64,000 bases of DNA from Mactra quadrangularis (Eukaryota > Mollusca > Bivalvia > Venerida > Mactridae). Positions 11,830 to 24,545 of this stretch are shown piece by piece (positions within the stretch are counted from its first letter, which is position 1; every line of letters begins with the position of its first letter). The notes beneath the pieces were generated by a model. That model made no database searches, was not told the DNA's origin, and saw only the letters and a list, made by a program, of their open reading frames with translations. The stretch lies in the NCBI GenBank assembly GCA_025267735.1, contig CM046297.1, forward strand, positions 21,788,011 through 21,852,010. The letters run 5' to 3'. Position numbers and translations under genes: made by a program.

Positions 11830-14800
11830 AGCATGTCATTCTATCCAAATTATCATTTAGGGTACTTTTTCTTATAAAGATAAAATACACATATTGTGAC
11901 ACGTCGTTCGGTCCTGATTCTCAGTTAAATATCGTTCGTTATTTTTAAATTACACACATATTATAGCATTTTTTCATTATTCTCCTGCAAATCACTGTAT
12001 CTGTCTCCATTTAAGAAAACATACACACAATTTAACATACCTTTCTTTCAATATTCCCATTTAGGTTTCTATCTTTAATTAAAATATCACACACACCAAG
12101 ACATGTCATTCTATCATTATTGTCCTGTAGGTTTTTATCTTCAATTAAGATTACACACACACACACTATGACATGTCATTCTATCTTTATTTTCAGGTAA
12201 GTATCTTTCTTCGATAAAAACATACACACAATATGACATGTCTTTGTTTCAATATTCACATTTTGGTTTCTATCTTCAATTAAGATCACACTCACACCAG
12301 ATGACTTGTCATTCTATCATTATTGTCCTGTAGGTTTCTTTCTTTTATTAAGATAACACACACACTATGACCTGCATTCTATCTTTTTTCAGGTAAGTAT
12401 CTTTCTTCAATAAAAACATACACACAATATGACACACCATTTCTTTCAATATTCCCATTTGAGTTTCTATCTTTTAATTAAGATAACACACACACACTCA
12501 CTATGACATGTCATTCTATGATTATTGTCCTGTAGGTTTCTATCTTCAATTAAGATTACATACACACTATGAACTGCCATTCTATCTTTATTTTCAGGTA
12601 AGTATCTTTCTTCGATAAAAACATACACACAATATGACATGTTTTTCTTTCAATATTCCTATTTAAGTTTCTATCTTCATTTAAGATCACAATCACACTA
12701 CTTGACATGTCATTCTGTCATAATTGTCTTGTAGGTTTCTATCTTCAATTAAAATATCACTCATACAATGACATGTTATATTATCTTTATTCTCAGGTAA
12801 GTATCTTTCTTCGATAAAAACATACGCACAATATGACATGCCTTTCTTTCAATATTCCCAGTTAGGTTTCTTTCTTCAATTAATATAACACGCACAACAT
12901 GAAATGTCATTCTATCGTCATTGTCATGTAGGTTTCTAACTTCTATCAAAATATCACACACACCAAGACATGTCATTCTATCATTATTGTCCTGTAGGTT
13001 TCTATCTTCAATTAAGATTACACTCAAACTATGACATGTCATTCTATCTTTATTTTCAGGTAAGTATCTTTCTTTGATAAAAACATGCACACAATATGAC
13101 ATGTCTTTCTTTCAATATTCACATTTTGGTTTCTATCTTCACTTAAGATCACACTTACACCAGATGACATGTCATTCTATCATTATTGCCTTGTAGGTTT
13201 CTTTCTTTTATTAAGATAACACACACACTATGACCTGCATTCTATCTTTTTTCAGGTAAGTATCTTTCTTCAATAAAAACATACACACAATATAACACAC
13301 CATTTCTTTCAATATTCCCATTTGAGTTTCTATCTTTTAATTAAGATAACACACACACACACTCACTATGACATGTCATTCTATGATTATTGTCCTGTAG
13401 GTTTCTATCTTCAATTAAGATTACATACACACTATGACCTGCCATTCTATCTTTATTTTCAGGTAAGTATCTTTCTTCGATAAAAACATACACACAATAT
13501 GACATGTTTTTCTTTCAATATTCCTATTTAAGTTTCTATCTTCATTTAAGATCAAAATCACACTACTTGACATGTCATTCTGTCATAATTGTCTTGTAGG
13601 TTTCTATCTTCAATTAAAATATCACCCATACAATGACATGTTAAATTATCTTTATTCTCAGATAAGTATCTTTCTTCGATAAAAACATACGCACAATATG
13701 ACATGCCTTTCTTTCAATATTCCCAGTTAGGTTTCTTTCTTCAATTAATATAACACGCACAACCTGAAATGTCATTCTATCGTCATTGTCATGTAGGTTT
13801 CTAACTTCTATCAAAATATCACACACACCAAGACATGTCATTCTATCATTATTGTCCTGTAGGTTTCTATCTTCAATTAAGATTACACTCAAACTATGAC
13901 ATGTCATTCTATCTTTATTTTCAGGTAAGTATTTTTCTTTGATAAAACATACATACAATATGACATGTCTTTCTTTCAATATTCACATTTTGGTTTCTAT
14001 CTTCAATTAGGATCACACTTACACCAGATGACATGTCATTCTATCATTATTGCCTTGTAGGTTTCTTTCTTTTATTAAGATAACACACACACTATGACCT
14101 GCATTCTATCTTTTTCTCAGGTAAGTATCTTTCTTCAATAAAAACATACTCACAATATGACACACCATTTCTTTCAATATTCCCATTTGAGTTTCTATCT
14201 TTTAATTAAGATAACACACACACACACTCACTATGACATGTCATTCTATCTTTATTGTCTTGTAGTTTTCTATCTTCAATTTAGATAACGCACACACTTT
14301 GACATTTCATACTATCTTCATTCTCAGGCAAGTATCTTTCTCTAATAAAAACATACGCACAATATGACATGACTTTCTTTCAATATACCTATTTAGGATT
14401 CTGTCTTCAATTAAGATATCACACATACTATGACATATCACTTTATCTTTATTATCAGGTATGTACGCGTATCTTACTTCAATAAAAACATACACACAAT
14501 ATGACATGTCTTTCTTTCAATATTCCTATTTAGGTTCCTATCTTCAATTAAGATAACGCATTCACTACGACATGTCATACTATCTTTATTGTCAGGTAAG
14601 TTTCTCTAATAAAAAAATACGCACAATATGACATGACTTTCTTTCAATAAACCTATTTAGGTTTCTATCTTTAATCAAGATAACACACACACTAGATGAC
14701 ATGTCATTCTATCGTTATTGTCCCGTAGGTTTCTATCTTTAATTAAGATAACACATGTACTATGCCATGCCATTCTATCATTATTGTCCTGTAGGTTTCT

Positions 14801-16720
14801 TTCTTTTACTAAGATTACACTCACACTATGACCTGCATTCTATCTTTATTCTCAGGTAAGTATCTTTCTTCGATAAAAACATACACACAATATGACATGT
14901 CTTTCTTTCAATATTCCTATTTAGGTTTTTATCTTTCATTAAGATCACACTCACACTACGTGACATACCATTCTATCGCTATTGTCGTGTAGGTTCCTTT
15001 CTTTAATAAGATATCACACACACTATGACCTGCATTCTATATTTATTCCCAGGTAATTATCTTTCTTCAATAAGAACATGCACACAATACGAATTGCCTT
15101 TCTTTCAATATTCCCGTTTAGGTTTCTATCTTTAATTAAGATAGCACACACTATGACATGTCGTTCTATCATTTTCAGGTAAGTATCTTTTTCAGTAAAG
15201 AAAATTTACACATAATATGGTAAGCCATTCTATCACTTTTCTCCTGTAGGTTTCTGTCTTTAATTAGGATAACACGCATAATATGACATACCATTCTGGC
15301 ATTATTATCCTGTATGATTCTATCGTTAAATAAGATAACACACACGCACTACTTCGTGTCATTCTATCATTTTCAGATAAGTATCTTTCCTCAATAGAGA
15401 AAGCATACAAACATTACATTACATGTCATTCTACCATTTTTCTCCTGTAGGTTTCTGTCTTCAATTAGGATAATACACATAATATGATACCATTCTGTTA
15501 TTATTATCCTGTAGGTTTCTATCTTCAAATAAGATATGACCCTTAATATAGCATGTCATTCTATCATTTAAATCAGGTAAGTCTCTTTGTTCAATTAAAA
15601 TCGTACACACAATTTGACATGTCATTCTATCAATATTTCCATTTAGGTTTCTGTCTTCAAATAAGGTTTCACACATGATATGACATGTCATTCTATTATT
15701 GTTATCCTGTAGGTTTCTGTTCTCAATCAGGACAACACACATCATATCCCGTGCCACTCTATCATATTATTCAGTAAAGTATCTTTCTTCAATTATTACA
15801 ACATACACACACTTTGGTATTCCTTTCTTACAATACCCACCCTTTAGATTTACATCTTAAAATAAGTATCACACACAAAGAACCTGTCATTCTATCATTA
15901 TTCATCTGTAGGTTTCTGTCTTCAATTAAGATAACACACACACTATGACATGTCATTCTATCATTATTGCCTTGTAGGTTTCTTTCTTTTATTAAGAAAA
16001 CACACACACTATGACATGTCATTCTATCATTATTGTCCTGTAGGTTTCTATCTTTAATTATGATAACACACACACTATGACATGTCATTCTATCCTTTTA
16101 TTTAGGTAAGTATTTTCTTCAAATAATGCAACATACACAAAAAACACGTATTTTCAAATAAGATAACATGCACAATGTGGTATGTCATTCTATCATTTTT
16201 ATCCTGTAGTTTTCTGTCTTCAATTCAGATACATAATTACATACAATATGGTATGCCTTTCTATCAATATTCCTATTTTGGTTTCTATCTTTGAATTAGA
16301 TTACACACACAATATGTCTTGTAATTCTTTTTTCTCAGGTAATTATCTTTTTTCAATAAAGAAAAAAACACGATACATGTATGACATGTCAATCTATCAT
16401 TTTTCTCATGCAAGGTTCCGTCTTCAATTAGTATAACACACTGTAACACTATAGAACAAACCATTCTATCATTTTACTGATGCCGGTTTCTGTCATGAAT
16501 TAAGATACATTTGTCAAACGCACTTTATCGCATGCCATTCATTTTATTCAGGTAAGTATCTGTCTTCTGTTAACTAAACGAACTCGTATATTGGCATGAC
16601 TTTCTATCAAGTTTTCAATTTAGTTTTCTGTCTTCATTAAGATAACACACACACAACATGACATGTCATTCTATCATTATTTTCCTGTAGGTTTCATTCT
16701 TTAAAAATGCAACAAACTCA
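11830..16720. repeat. ~100/200-bp tandem array with fused splice-site words
   Basis: About fifty ~100-bp units share ACACACACTATGACATGTC, CATTCTATC and a pyrimidine tract. Two unit types alternate in much of the array. One has TTTTCAGGTAAGTAT followed by CTTTCTTC and AATAAAAACATACACAC. The other has TGTCCTGTAGGTTTCTATC followed by TTCAATTAAGAT. The CAGGTAAGT word recurs near 12194, 12390, 12596, 12796, 13067, 13255, 13461, 13922, 14118, 14589, 14852, 15176 and 16549, often ~200 bp apart, with variants elsewhere. Units decay toward the right end. Open frames on the minus strand are products of the repeat and not genes. Confidence 0.9.
12234..14240. repeat. Higher-order repeat, ~865-bp period
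   Basis: A block of about eight units is repeated almost unchanged. The phrase CAATATTCACATTTTGG recurs near 12250, 13113 and 13978, and long minus-strand open frames at 12776-13102 and 13641-13979 are near-identical copies. Two full periods plus part of a third are present. The high identity against the diverged background implies recent duplication within the array. Confidence 0.8.
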
Positions 16721-17689
16721 AAATATGGCATGTTATTTTACTAAAAATGTTGTGCTGGTTTCTATCTCTGATAAAGAATACATACACACAATATGGCATG
16801 CCTTTCTAGCAATGTTTCCTAAATGCATCATAGCCTGTTTTTATGTTTCAATCCTTATGCAAATGTCTGTCCTCTATGATTGCCATAACTTTAATACTCC
16901 ACAACATGTTTATAGATTTTCCCAATAACGAAAGTGTTTGCTTTCAGTTGTGATAACTGGACTGCAAAAAGGCATATCATAGTTCTCATTCTGGTTTCTT
17001 CTTATAAGTAAATGTTGTTAACTGAACTACATTAAGCATGTCCTTGCGTTGATTTCTTTCTCTTGGTAAAACTTTGTATTTAAACAGTTTATAACAGAAT
17101 GTTCACTGATTTTTAAAAATTACAATTGATGATATTAGACGAGTATTTCACTAAAATATACATGCTGATTTAAATATCAAAAACATTGGAAAAATTTAAA
17201 GACAAACATTTTTTCTGTTTAAAAGTAAATATGCTAATAACGTGTAAATGGATAATCAATTTTAAAGCAGATTTGTTAACATGATATGATTTCATTTTTA
17301 TTTATTTTATTTTTTGTCTTTTTATTTACAAGTTTGCTTTAATTTGTAATAATCAGTTTCGACAAATATTTAATATTAAACTGTTGTTGAAAATTATCTA
17401 GCCATTATAAATGAATCGACTCACTGTCACAATAAAAATTAGTATAAGCTCTGTAAAATTACTGTATGGTACAATAATTTTGGAAAGTACAAAAATGATT
17501 TACACTCAAACCTACACATTTATTAATTTAATAACATGATCATTATACAAAATCAAAAATGTTTTAATGAATCTTTAAAGCGTATTTTTAAATACATGTA
17601 ATAAGCTCTAATGATGCTTGATAACGATGTTCTATTAATACATGTCGTGTACATAAAATTGTTTGAAAGTTTGAAAATAAGAAAGATAT
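16721..17689. other. Intergenic, decaying array edge then AT-rich
   Basis: Weak array-like phrases (GGTTTCTATCTCTGATAAAG near 16760) continue to about 17060. After that I see nothing but AT-rich sequence. Confidence 0.45.
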
Positions 17690-18215
17690 CAATATTTCCG
17701 AGCAATCTAGTGAAGGGCCAATTTTATGGGAGGATAACTAGATCGGAAATATTACGTGCACTAAGACATAATTCTGAGCAATCTAGTGAAGGGCCCATTT
17801 TATGGGAGGATAGCTAGATCGGAATTATTCTTAAAGTTTAAACACATAGTTCTGAGCAATCTAGTGAAGGGCCCATTTTATGGGAGGATAACTAGATCGG
17901 AATTATTCTAAGAGTTTAAACACATAATTCTGAGCAATCTAGTGAAGGGCCCATTTATGGGAGGATAGCTAGATCGGAATTATTCTAAGAGTTTAAACAC
18001 ATAATTCTGAGCAATCTAGTGAAGGGCCCATTTATGGGAGGATAGCTAGATCGGAATTATTCTTAGAGTTTAAACACATAATTCTGAGCAATCTAGTGAA
18101 GGACCCATTTTATGGGAGGATAGCTAGATCGGAATTATTCCGTGCACTAAAATATAATTCTGAGCAATCTAGTGAAGGGCCCATTTATGGGAGGATAGCT
18201 AGATCGGAATTATTT
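17690..18215. repeat. Tandem array of ~80-bp hairpin units (7 copies)
   Basis: The unit TCTGAGCAATCTAGTGAAGG, CCCATTTTATGGGAGGATAG, CTAGATCGGAATTATTC is followed by a ~25-bp spacer (AGAGTTTAAACACATAAT). In each copy ATCTAG pairs with CTAGAT, and CCCAT pairs with ATGGG around a short loop. Copies start near 17698, 17773, 17853, 17932, 18008, 18086 and 18160. Some copies carry CCCATTTATGGG and others CCCATTTTATGGG. No ORF function is supported. Confidence 0.88.
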
Positions 18216-21200
18216 AATATACTAAAATATGTAGTCAGATGTAAAGTAACATATACATGAATTTCATTTAACAATAAGCAAAATAAAAGGCATGGTGAAA
18301 AAAGAACTAAGTCTAGCTAGGGAACTTCTTACATGTATACGTATAAATCAAATTTAGAAAACTACTAAAATTGATTATTGAAACATTTTTGGCTAATAGA
18401 TTGATTGTATGATAATTGGATGTATAATGAATCGTGTTATTATTTTTAATGAATGTGTAAGGTTAGTACATTTCATTTACATAAATTATTTTAATGATTA
18501 TTTACATATTACATATTATGAAATACTAAACTTGACAATTTGGGATTTGTTAATAAAATCCAACATTTTGTTACGATTTTTACTGTAGACAGTGGTTGAC
18601 ATTTAGTACATATCTATAAGTTACGTGGCTAGGTTGATGCTTTAATAGACTATGACTTTACATTTACTAGTAGGATAGTGTGCTTATATTATCGTACATA
18701 ATGTACATGTATTTACATGTTTGTTTTTGTTTTTTGAAAAATTAAACTATGCATTCAATTGGTTTGTATGAACATATTATTGTTACACTTGACTACTTAC
18801 AATGTAGTTCATTTTTTAATCAAACATATTTTTCAACTCATTTTCAACTTAATTTTTTTAAGTTTCTGTATAAGATACATCATTGTTTTAATAATGATAA
18901 TATTTTATCATTCTGAGGACTAATGCATATCATATGCATTGTAAATTGTTTACCATATTCCGATGTTTTTTTCCGCACAGTTAAAGGTTACATTCAGGTA
19001 CTGTGTAGAAACGTTTGTTTGATTATTCCAATGTTTTCTAAGCGAATTTTGTTCAGCTATATTCTTTATTATAGTCTTAATTGAAATAGCTGCAATCGAT
19101 TTTATGTTTTACTCGCATATTGTTTCAGGTTGTTCAAATACGAGATATGAACATACTAATCAGTTAATATTCTGTTTTTAACAAACAAACTATTATTATA
19201 AGATGGGTTGAATTGGTTATGACTTCTATTTTGTAAACCCTGATGATCGATGAGTTAAAATCTTAGCTATAGCAGGTCATACCCTTTCCTGACAATTCGT
19301 CAAAACCACACTTTTCCTCAACTTATCATAGCAAGGGTTTACTGATTGAAATACTGTCCAGAAACAAACTTTGAACTTGCGTTCTTGGCGTAAATGAAGT
19401 TCAATAAGAGACACAACTCTGACAGAACAAGTTTCCTATCTAATATTTGTCCCTATCGCCCTTACACACTAAACAGTGTGAGAAAGCATTTTATCATAGC
19501 ATTAACTTTGTATAATACTTGAATTGGTCGTTATTTAAGTTCTTCGTTTCGCCAGATTCTTGCCCACTTTAACACATACAAATAAAATGTACATATATAT
19601 TGTTGTATGCCCGTATCAGTCAGTGAAACACATACTTACTCTTTGCATATTAGTGTAATGACAATCAATTGGAGACAAAAGGTCCCTTCTCAACCAAACG
19701 TATCACAAATATCAAACCCTGAATGCAGATTGTTCTATAGTCCACATGCTACAATTATGAAATAGTCTCCTTATAAAATATCATATACATGCATACCCAA
19801 CCCAAAAATATGTTTACAACATACACACAAATACAGTAAAGGTATATAACTCATGAACTCAGAAAGCACGTTCAAATATCTATTTCATGCAACATGCTTC
19901 TGCGCTCTTATTTTTTGGCTGATTTTCATTTTTAAATGAAAATTAAAGCCACTAGCTTGTCTCCCAACTGTCGGAGGTAAATCCTTTGATCGCCATCGCA
20001 AAAAATATTTTTATCTGTTTCAGTTTCAAAGTTATTGGAGACCAAATAACCTCTCCCACTCTTCGTACGGACCTGGTCTAATATTTTGCACTTTTAAGAA
20101 CAGAAAAAAACAGATAAATCATTTCAGTAACTATTTAACTTAATTTTAAGTACTGCTTGCTTTTCATTTTAGATGTTTGTCTAGCGTCTTTCATCAAAAT
20201 ATTAACAATAAGCGAAACTTTTTTGTATGAAAGATCTATATTTATGCTGTATAAGATTATGTCATTATGATGTAACAGATATTCTAAAATTATTTTGTTT
20301 TCATACAAAAATGGGGAGTCGAACAGTTATCTATTTTAAAAGATTTTTAAAAACAATGTATTCATTCAAAATCTTTATCTAAATTGGTATTAACTAAATC
20401 CTATTTAAAATGATTTGCTGTCACCTTAAGCTCTGTAAATCAGATCCTGTGAAATTAAAAGTAAGTGATTGAGAATTTCATACATTATAAATAGCGTAGG
20501 CCAGACTCGTTTTAGTTCGAATCCGCCATCAAGCCTAGCTTCTTGAAAAATATAAATACTTTAACCAGAAAATGTGTATTTAAATATAATAAAACTATCC
20601 TGTATCACCAATAAAGATAACATTTTTAATGATCTTGAAAATAATTTTTAATTCGTATAGATACGTCTCGGGGTACAACTTATTATTTTCACAAGGTGTT
20701 GATTACAAGGGTGGGGGGTTATGGAACAACCTGAATGGATTACTCGATTACTCAATTACTTCGTTTAAAGTGAATATTTTTGATGAGGTTCATTTGATCC
20801 ATAGAGTATGTTTGATAGAGGGAAGTTAAGTTCTAATGAGGTGAAATAAAGGAAAGATGTCTCTGTCTAGGGGCAAGATATGTTGCATCTTTATTAGGGG
20901 CTAAGAATCTAATGATTACTAGAGGACGGGAGGGAGTCAGGATAGCGGGTGGGGGTTGGGAGTATTTATAAGTTTGTCTTAACTAGATAAAACTAATTTT
21001 CAAGTTAGCCGGCCATCTTGTGATAATGGTGATCAGAGAATTCCTATAGCCCTGGTGAATAGGTGGGAATGGTAGCGGAAATGACCGCCCTAAACGGACC
21101 ACATAACCCCCATGGTGTAAAAATCCCTGCCCGTGCCCCCTCCCTGTCCCTTATGCATGCTTGTCCGTGCTCCGTATTTCCTCCATATGCCCATACTAAT

Positions 21201-21954
21201 TAGTTCCTTTTTTTCAGCGTTTCTTTTGTTATCTTTTTATAATTAATCTTCAATGTTACATGTTTTGTTATATATATTTGTTCGGGTTTCTCTTCTCTTG
21301 TTTTTGTCTATTTCAGGTTGTGACTGATGTCTACGGAACAAGAAAATTAGACAAGACAAAGTTTTACAAGATAGATACATATTTGACAACGCGCTTTATT
21401 AATAAATGTTACGACGAAAAACATCGTAAATCAAAAGCAGTACATCTTCGTAAAATGCTTGCGATATATTACTACAAATTCTTATGTAAAATAGCGTATA
21501 CTTTTGATATAGCTTTGAAAAACCAATTTGGTCATGAGACCTTCAGCGACAAATTTAAGAATTGGCTTAGGCTATTTTACAATGTAAGATTTTTTAAAAA
21601 TGCCCCCTGTCTTAAGTTTTTCGGTAAAAAAATCCGCCATTTTGAATTATTTGGTCACGTGTCACACTACACTGGTTCCTGTATGTTATATATTCCAGGT
21701 TAGTACTGATGTCTATGGATGAAAATGGGTTCAATTAAACTGACAAGGTTCCATGTTTGAGATTATTATAAGAGTAAATAGAAAATTGACGTTTGGATAT
21801 ACGTTCCAGTGGTAAGTATGCTATTTTTCCTCAAGTCTTTTGATAGTATAAGTGTACACCTGGAATTCTCAGGTATCATAATTACTTGTTGATTTGATTA
21901 AATGTATTGTCTTACTTTCTCAAGTGCCACACTTGTTTGTATAATTTACTTATT
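18216..21954. other. Intergenic, mostly featureless
   Basis: A 3.7-kb AT-rich stretch. Two acceptor-like phrases, TTTCAGGTTGTGACTGATGT (near 21313) and TTCCAGGTTAGTACTGATGT (near 21695), precede similar words, suggesting an old local duplication. An open frame of 147 codons (21260-21703) spans both. It has a hydrophobic start but no recognisable domain, and its length can arise by chance, so it is not called as a gene. A GC-richer patch lies at 21060-21190. Confidence 0.4.
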
Positions 21955-22738
21955 CACGGTGGCAATACCATCTTACTATGACACCACAAATGCTACGGTC
22001 TCTACAAGAAAAACATTCTATTTCAAATATAATTTCAAAGGGAATATACAAGTATCATTATATAAATAAATAGAAGTCTTTCATAAATATTTCGGCCGAA
22101 GCCTTTTGTCAAGAAATTATTTTCACAAACTCTTATTACATTTTTAACACTGATGCCATATTGTTTTTTGATAATCAATTTATCAAATAAACAATATAGC
22201 GTCAATGTTTAAAATGAAGCCGCGGCCGTGGCGTAGTGGTTAGCATGTCTGACTTCGAATCCGGAGATTGCGGGTTCGAAACCCGGTCGCGGCAGGTCAT
22301 ACCCTATACATGAGTTGTCGGCCTCGTGGTAGGGTAAGTTAGTTCTGGTGATAAAAAAAATGTCCAGGAAACCTAAAGTAGGAAAAGCTGGCCGTCGTGT
22401 ATATGATCTATATGTGTTGAATGCGACGTTAAAAAATAAAATTTAAAAAAAATAAAATAAAAAGTTTAAAATGTAATGAGAATTCATGAAAATAATTTCT
22501 TGATAAAGGCTTCGGCCGAAATATTGATGTAGGAGTTTTGTATTTTTATACGTAAAGAATTCGCCACGAATCAGCGTTTTAAAAAGCTGTAAGTATTTTA
22601 ATTTTGTCTGATTTACATTTAACCTATGCGATGCTTAAAGTTGCTCATCACTTCTTCAGCGCCAGTTTATACATTTTGCAAACACCCTGAAAACCCATTC
22701 CTTTTGTGATGTCATAGTCACGTGGTATTGCCACCGTG
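21955..22738. mobile_element. MITE with CACGGTGGCAATACC inverted ends
   Basis: The left end CACGGTGGCAATACCATC, then ACTATGACACCACAAA, is the inverse of the right end TTTGTGATGTCATAGT, then TGGTATTGCCACCGTG. A second inner inverted pair carries TATTTCGGCCGAAGCC (22088-22103) and GGCTTCGGCCGAAATATT (22509-22526). A SINE has inserted near its centre. Without the SINE it is ~530 bp. No clear target duplication was seen. Confidence 0.85.
22217..22463 (+). mobile_element. tRNA-Arg-like SINE with 10-bp TSD
   Basis: The head starts GCCGCGGCCGTGGCG. It has an A-box-like GTGGCGTAGTGGTTAGCA, an anticodon loop CTTCGAA (anticodon TCG, arginine-like) and a B-box GCGGGTTCGAAACCCGG, closing with TCGCGGC, which pairs 6 of 7 with the start. 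The tail GTCCAGGAAACCTAAAGTAG to TTGAATGCGACGTTAAA is related to that of the SINE at 24141. It ends in an A-rich run. Flanking 10-bp repeats GTTTAAAATG lie at 22207-22216 and 22464-22473. The long tail and TSD make it a SINE and not a functional tRNA gene. Confidence 0.88.
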
Positions 22739-23465
22739 TTGTTAAGAACTTGTGACTATTTATGGTTTTAACAAAATACAGGACTTGCTGACATATCCAA
22801 AATCATTCAGTACGTTCCCAGTCCAGTTCAAACTTTAAATATACATGTACATACATTGGCAGTTGTCTATTCGTCACCAGTTCTTCTGAAAAGACATCTG
22901 AATTTACCCAGGGCTTTTATATAACATCCCTGATTTACCGAGTAAAAATCATATCTAAATTGCTCTAATTTACGGTCTATCTAAAATAAGAAAAGCATCA
23001 AAATCTTGAAGCGTGAAAATTTACGCATTCTCTTATATACAATTTAAACTTTTTTGTATCTTCTGTATCTTCTGTTATATGGCTGTTCTGAGGATGGCAC
23101 GTATCCATGCTCGTTGGACTTAAGTTAGATTTGTCATATCTTACCTGAATCAGTACCTACAGAGGGTAGGTGTTACATACAATAAAATCTAGGTTGCTGG
23201 AGACACGTATAATAAAATCTAGGTTGCTAGAAAACACCCATGCGTTTGGCTTGATTTGGTGTTGATGTTGGTGTTTGTCAACAATCAAACACCTGTGAGC
23301 AGGATACTTTACCTATCAATATATCGTTCCTAGGATGGATGCACCAGTTCTAATTTTTCTTCCTTTTAAAGCAACAGCATTCATTCTCACATAAAACATG
23401 TTCGATTGCTAGACCCAAGCGCCAGATCCTTAATTAGTGAGAGGTTTTAGCAAATAAAAGTCAAT
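22739..23465. other. Intergenic, nothing recognised
   Basis: AT-rich. A short direct repeat (ATAATAAAATCTAGGTTGCT, near 23180 and 23210) is the only structure noticed. Confidence 0.45.
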
Positions 23466-23707
23466 GCTCTTTTTCATCAAAAAAACTTACGAAAAATATT
23501 ATCGTAAGTCAATTTCATATATTTTGCAGTTTTAAAGTCAGATGGATTTTAAAACATGATTATGATATGATATTCAAACGGTATACAATATTTTACATAA
23601 TTCAATAATATTTGGAATTGATTGGCCAAAAAATACCATATTATTGACGTGTCTTGCTTTTGACTTACGATGATTTATATCGAAAGATTCTTTGTGAAAA
23701 GCTCCAC
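23466..23707. mobile_element. MITE, CTTACGA-hairpin family, copy 2
   Basis: Same family as 10941-11184. It shares AACTTACGAAAAATATTATC, CGTAAGTCAATTTCAT, ATGATTATGATATGATATT and the right end TTGACTTACGATGATTTATA followed by TTTGTGAAAAG. It is diverged from copy 1 at many positions. Confidence 0.85.
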
Positions 23708-24140
23708 TGGGTCTAAACGTGCGGCACTAATTTGCTGATGGATATAGCCAGATATGTAAACATTCAAATCATCGTATCAATTATCATTACTTTTATTTAT
23801 TTAAAACTCAACTTTTGTTCTATGTTTTTTGCAGAATATTCAAATTACATGTACATCGAACAATATAATATGGTTATCGATGTACAATTACATTCTGAAT
23901 TGAACAAGCATCAATGTAAGATCGTCAGGATCGTAATAAGGTAAGCATTTTCATCTTCTATAATGTATACGTTGAATTGAAGTTATTCATTGTTTTGTAA
24001 CTCTTACTAAAATATGATAAAAACTTATGGTCAAAAACCGGGCCAACGCCATGCAGAAGTTGAAGGCTTACAAAGAAATGTCTTAACCCTTAATTGGTTA
24101 TTATCATTTTACGTGTCTGGACCCCTTTCAAAACGGCGGC

Positions 24141-24430
24141 AAACCCGGGTCGATAGCGCAGTTGGTAGCGCTCCGGGATTTGGATACTCGTGCCTGAGGG
24201 GTACGGGTTCGAATCCCATCCGGGGAGGTTATACCCTTCCATGAAAATATGACAATAATGTCGATTTTTCATCCATTGATTAGATAATATGGAGAAGTTT
24301 CCGGCCTTGTGGAAGGGTTGGTGAGTACTGGTTATAGACAATGGTCCAGGAAAGCTAGGTTAGGTGCGCTGGACGCTGTGAAATGACCTAAATTGTGTTG
24401 ATACGGCGTTAACTTCAATAAATGAATAAA
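24141..24430 (+). mobile_element. Full-length tRNA-derived SINE with 12-bp TSD
   Basis: The head has an A-box (TAGCGCAGTTGGTAGCGC) and a B-box (GGTACGGGTTCGAATCCC). The body contains GATAATATGGAGAAGTTTCC and the tail runs from GGTGAGTACTGGTTATAGAC through TAGGTTAGGTGCGCTGGACG to AATAAATGAATAAA. Perfect 12-bp direct repeats CAAAACGGCGGC flank it (24129-24140 and 24431-24442). This is the reference copy for the shortened relatives at 1461, 7347 and 10019. Confidence 0.92.
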
Positions 24431-24531
24431 CAAAACGGCGGCCACAGACCTTTAAATTGGTGTTTTAACTCTATTAGTGAAAATCCCTTCAAAACATTTG
24501 TCCTGCACCTACCACATCAAAAGATGTCTCA

Positions 24532-24545
24532 GGGGGGGGGGGGGG
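24532..24545 (+). repeat. Poly-G run (14 G)
   Basis: Fourteen consecutive G residues in otherwise AT-rich DNA. Such runs are length-unstable and error-prone in assembly. Confidence 0.95.

Noticed and set aside
12776..13979. Near-identical minus-strand ORFs of 108 and 112 codons resembling a repeat protein
   Set aside because: They coincide with the ~865-bp higher-order repeat. Peptide repeats mirror the ~100-bp DNA unit, and substitutions and indels show no codon constraint.
11830..16720. CRISPR array
   Set aside because: The repeats are diverged, long and without unique spacers of constant length, and the DNA is clearly eukaryotic.
21260..21703. 147-codon ORF as a host gene
   Set aside because: No domain, lysine/phenylalanine/tyrosine-rich composition typical of translated AT-rich DNA, and acceptor-like words inside it. 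Length is within chance for this base composition over 64 kb.
22217..22290. Functional tRNA-Arg gene
   Set aside because: The head folds reasonably, but it is joined to a SINE tail, an A-rich end and target duplications, and one acceptor-stem pair and an anticodon-stem pair are mismatched.
24147..24225. Functional tRNA gene
   Set aside because: Only A- and B-boxes are conserved. The cloverleaf is poor and the sequence continues into a SINE body with flanking 12-bp repeats.
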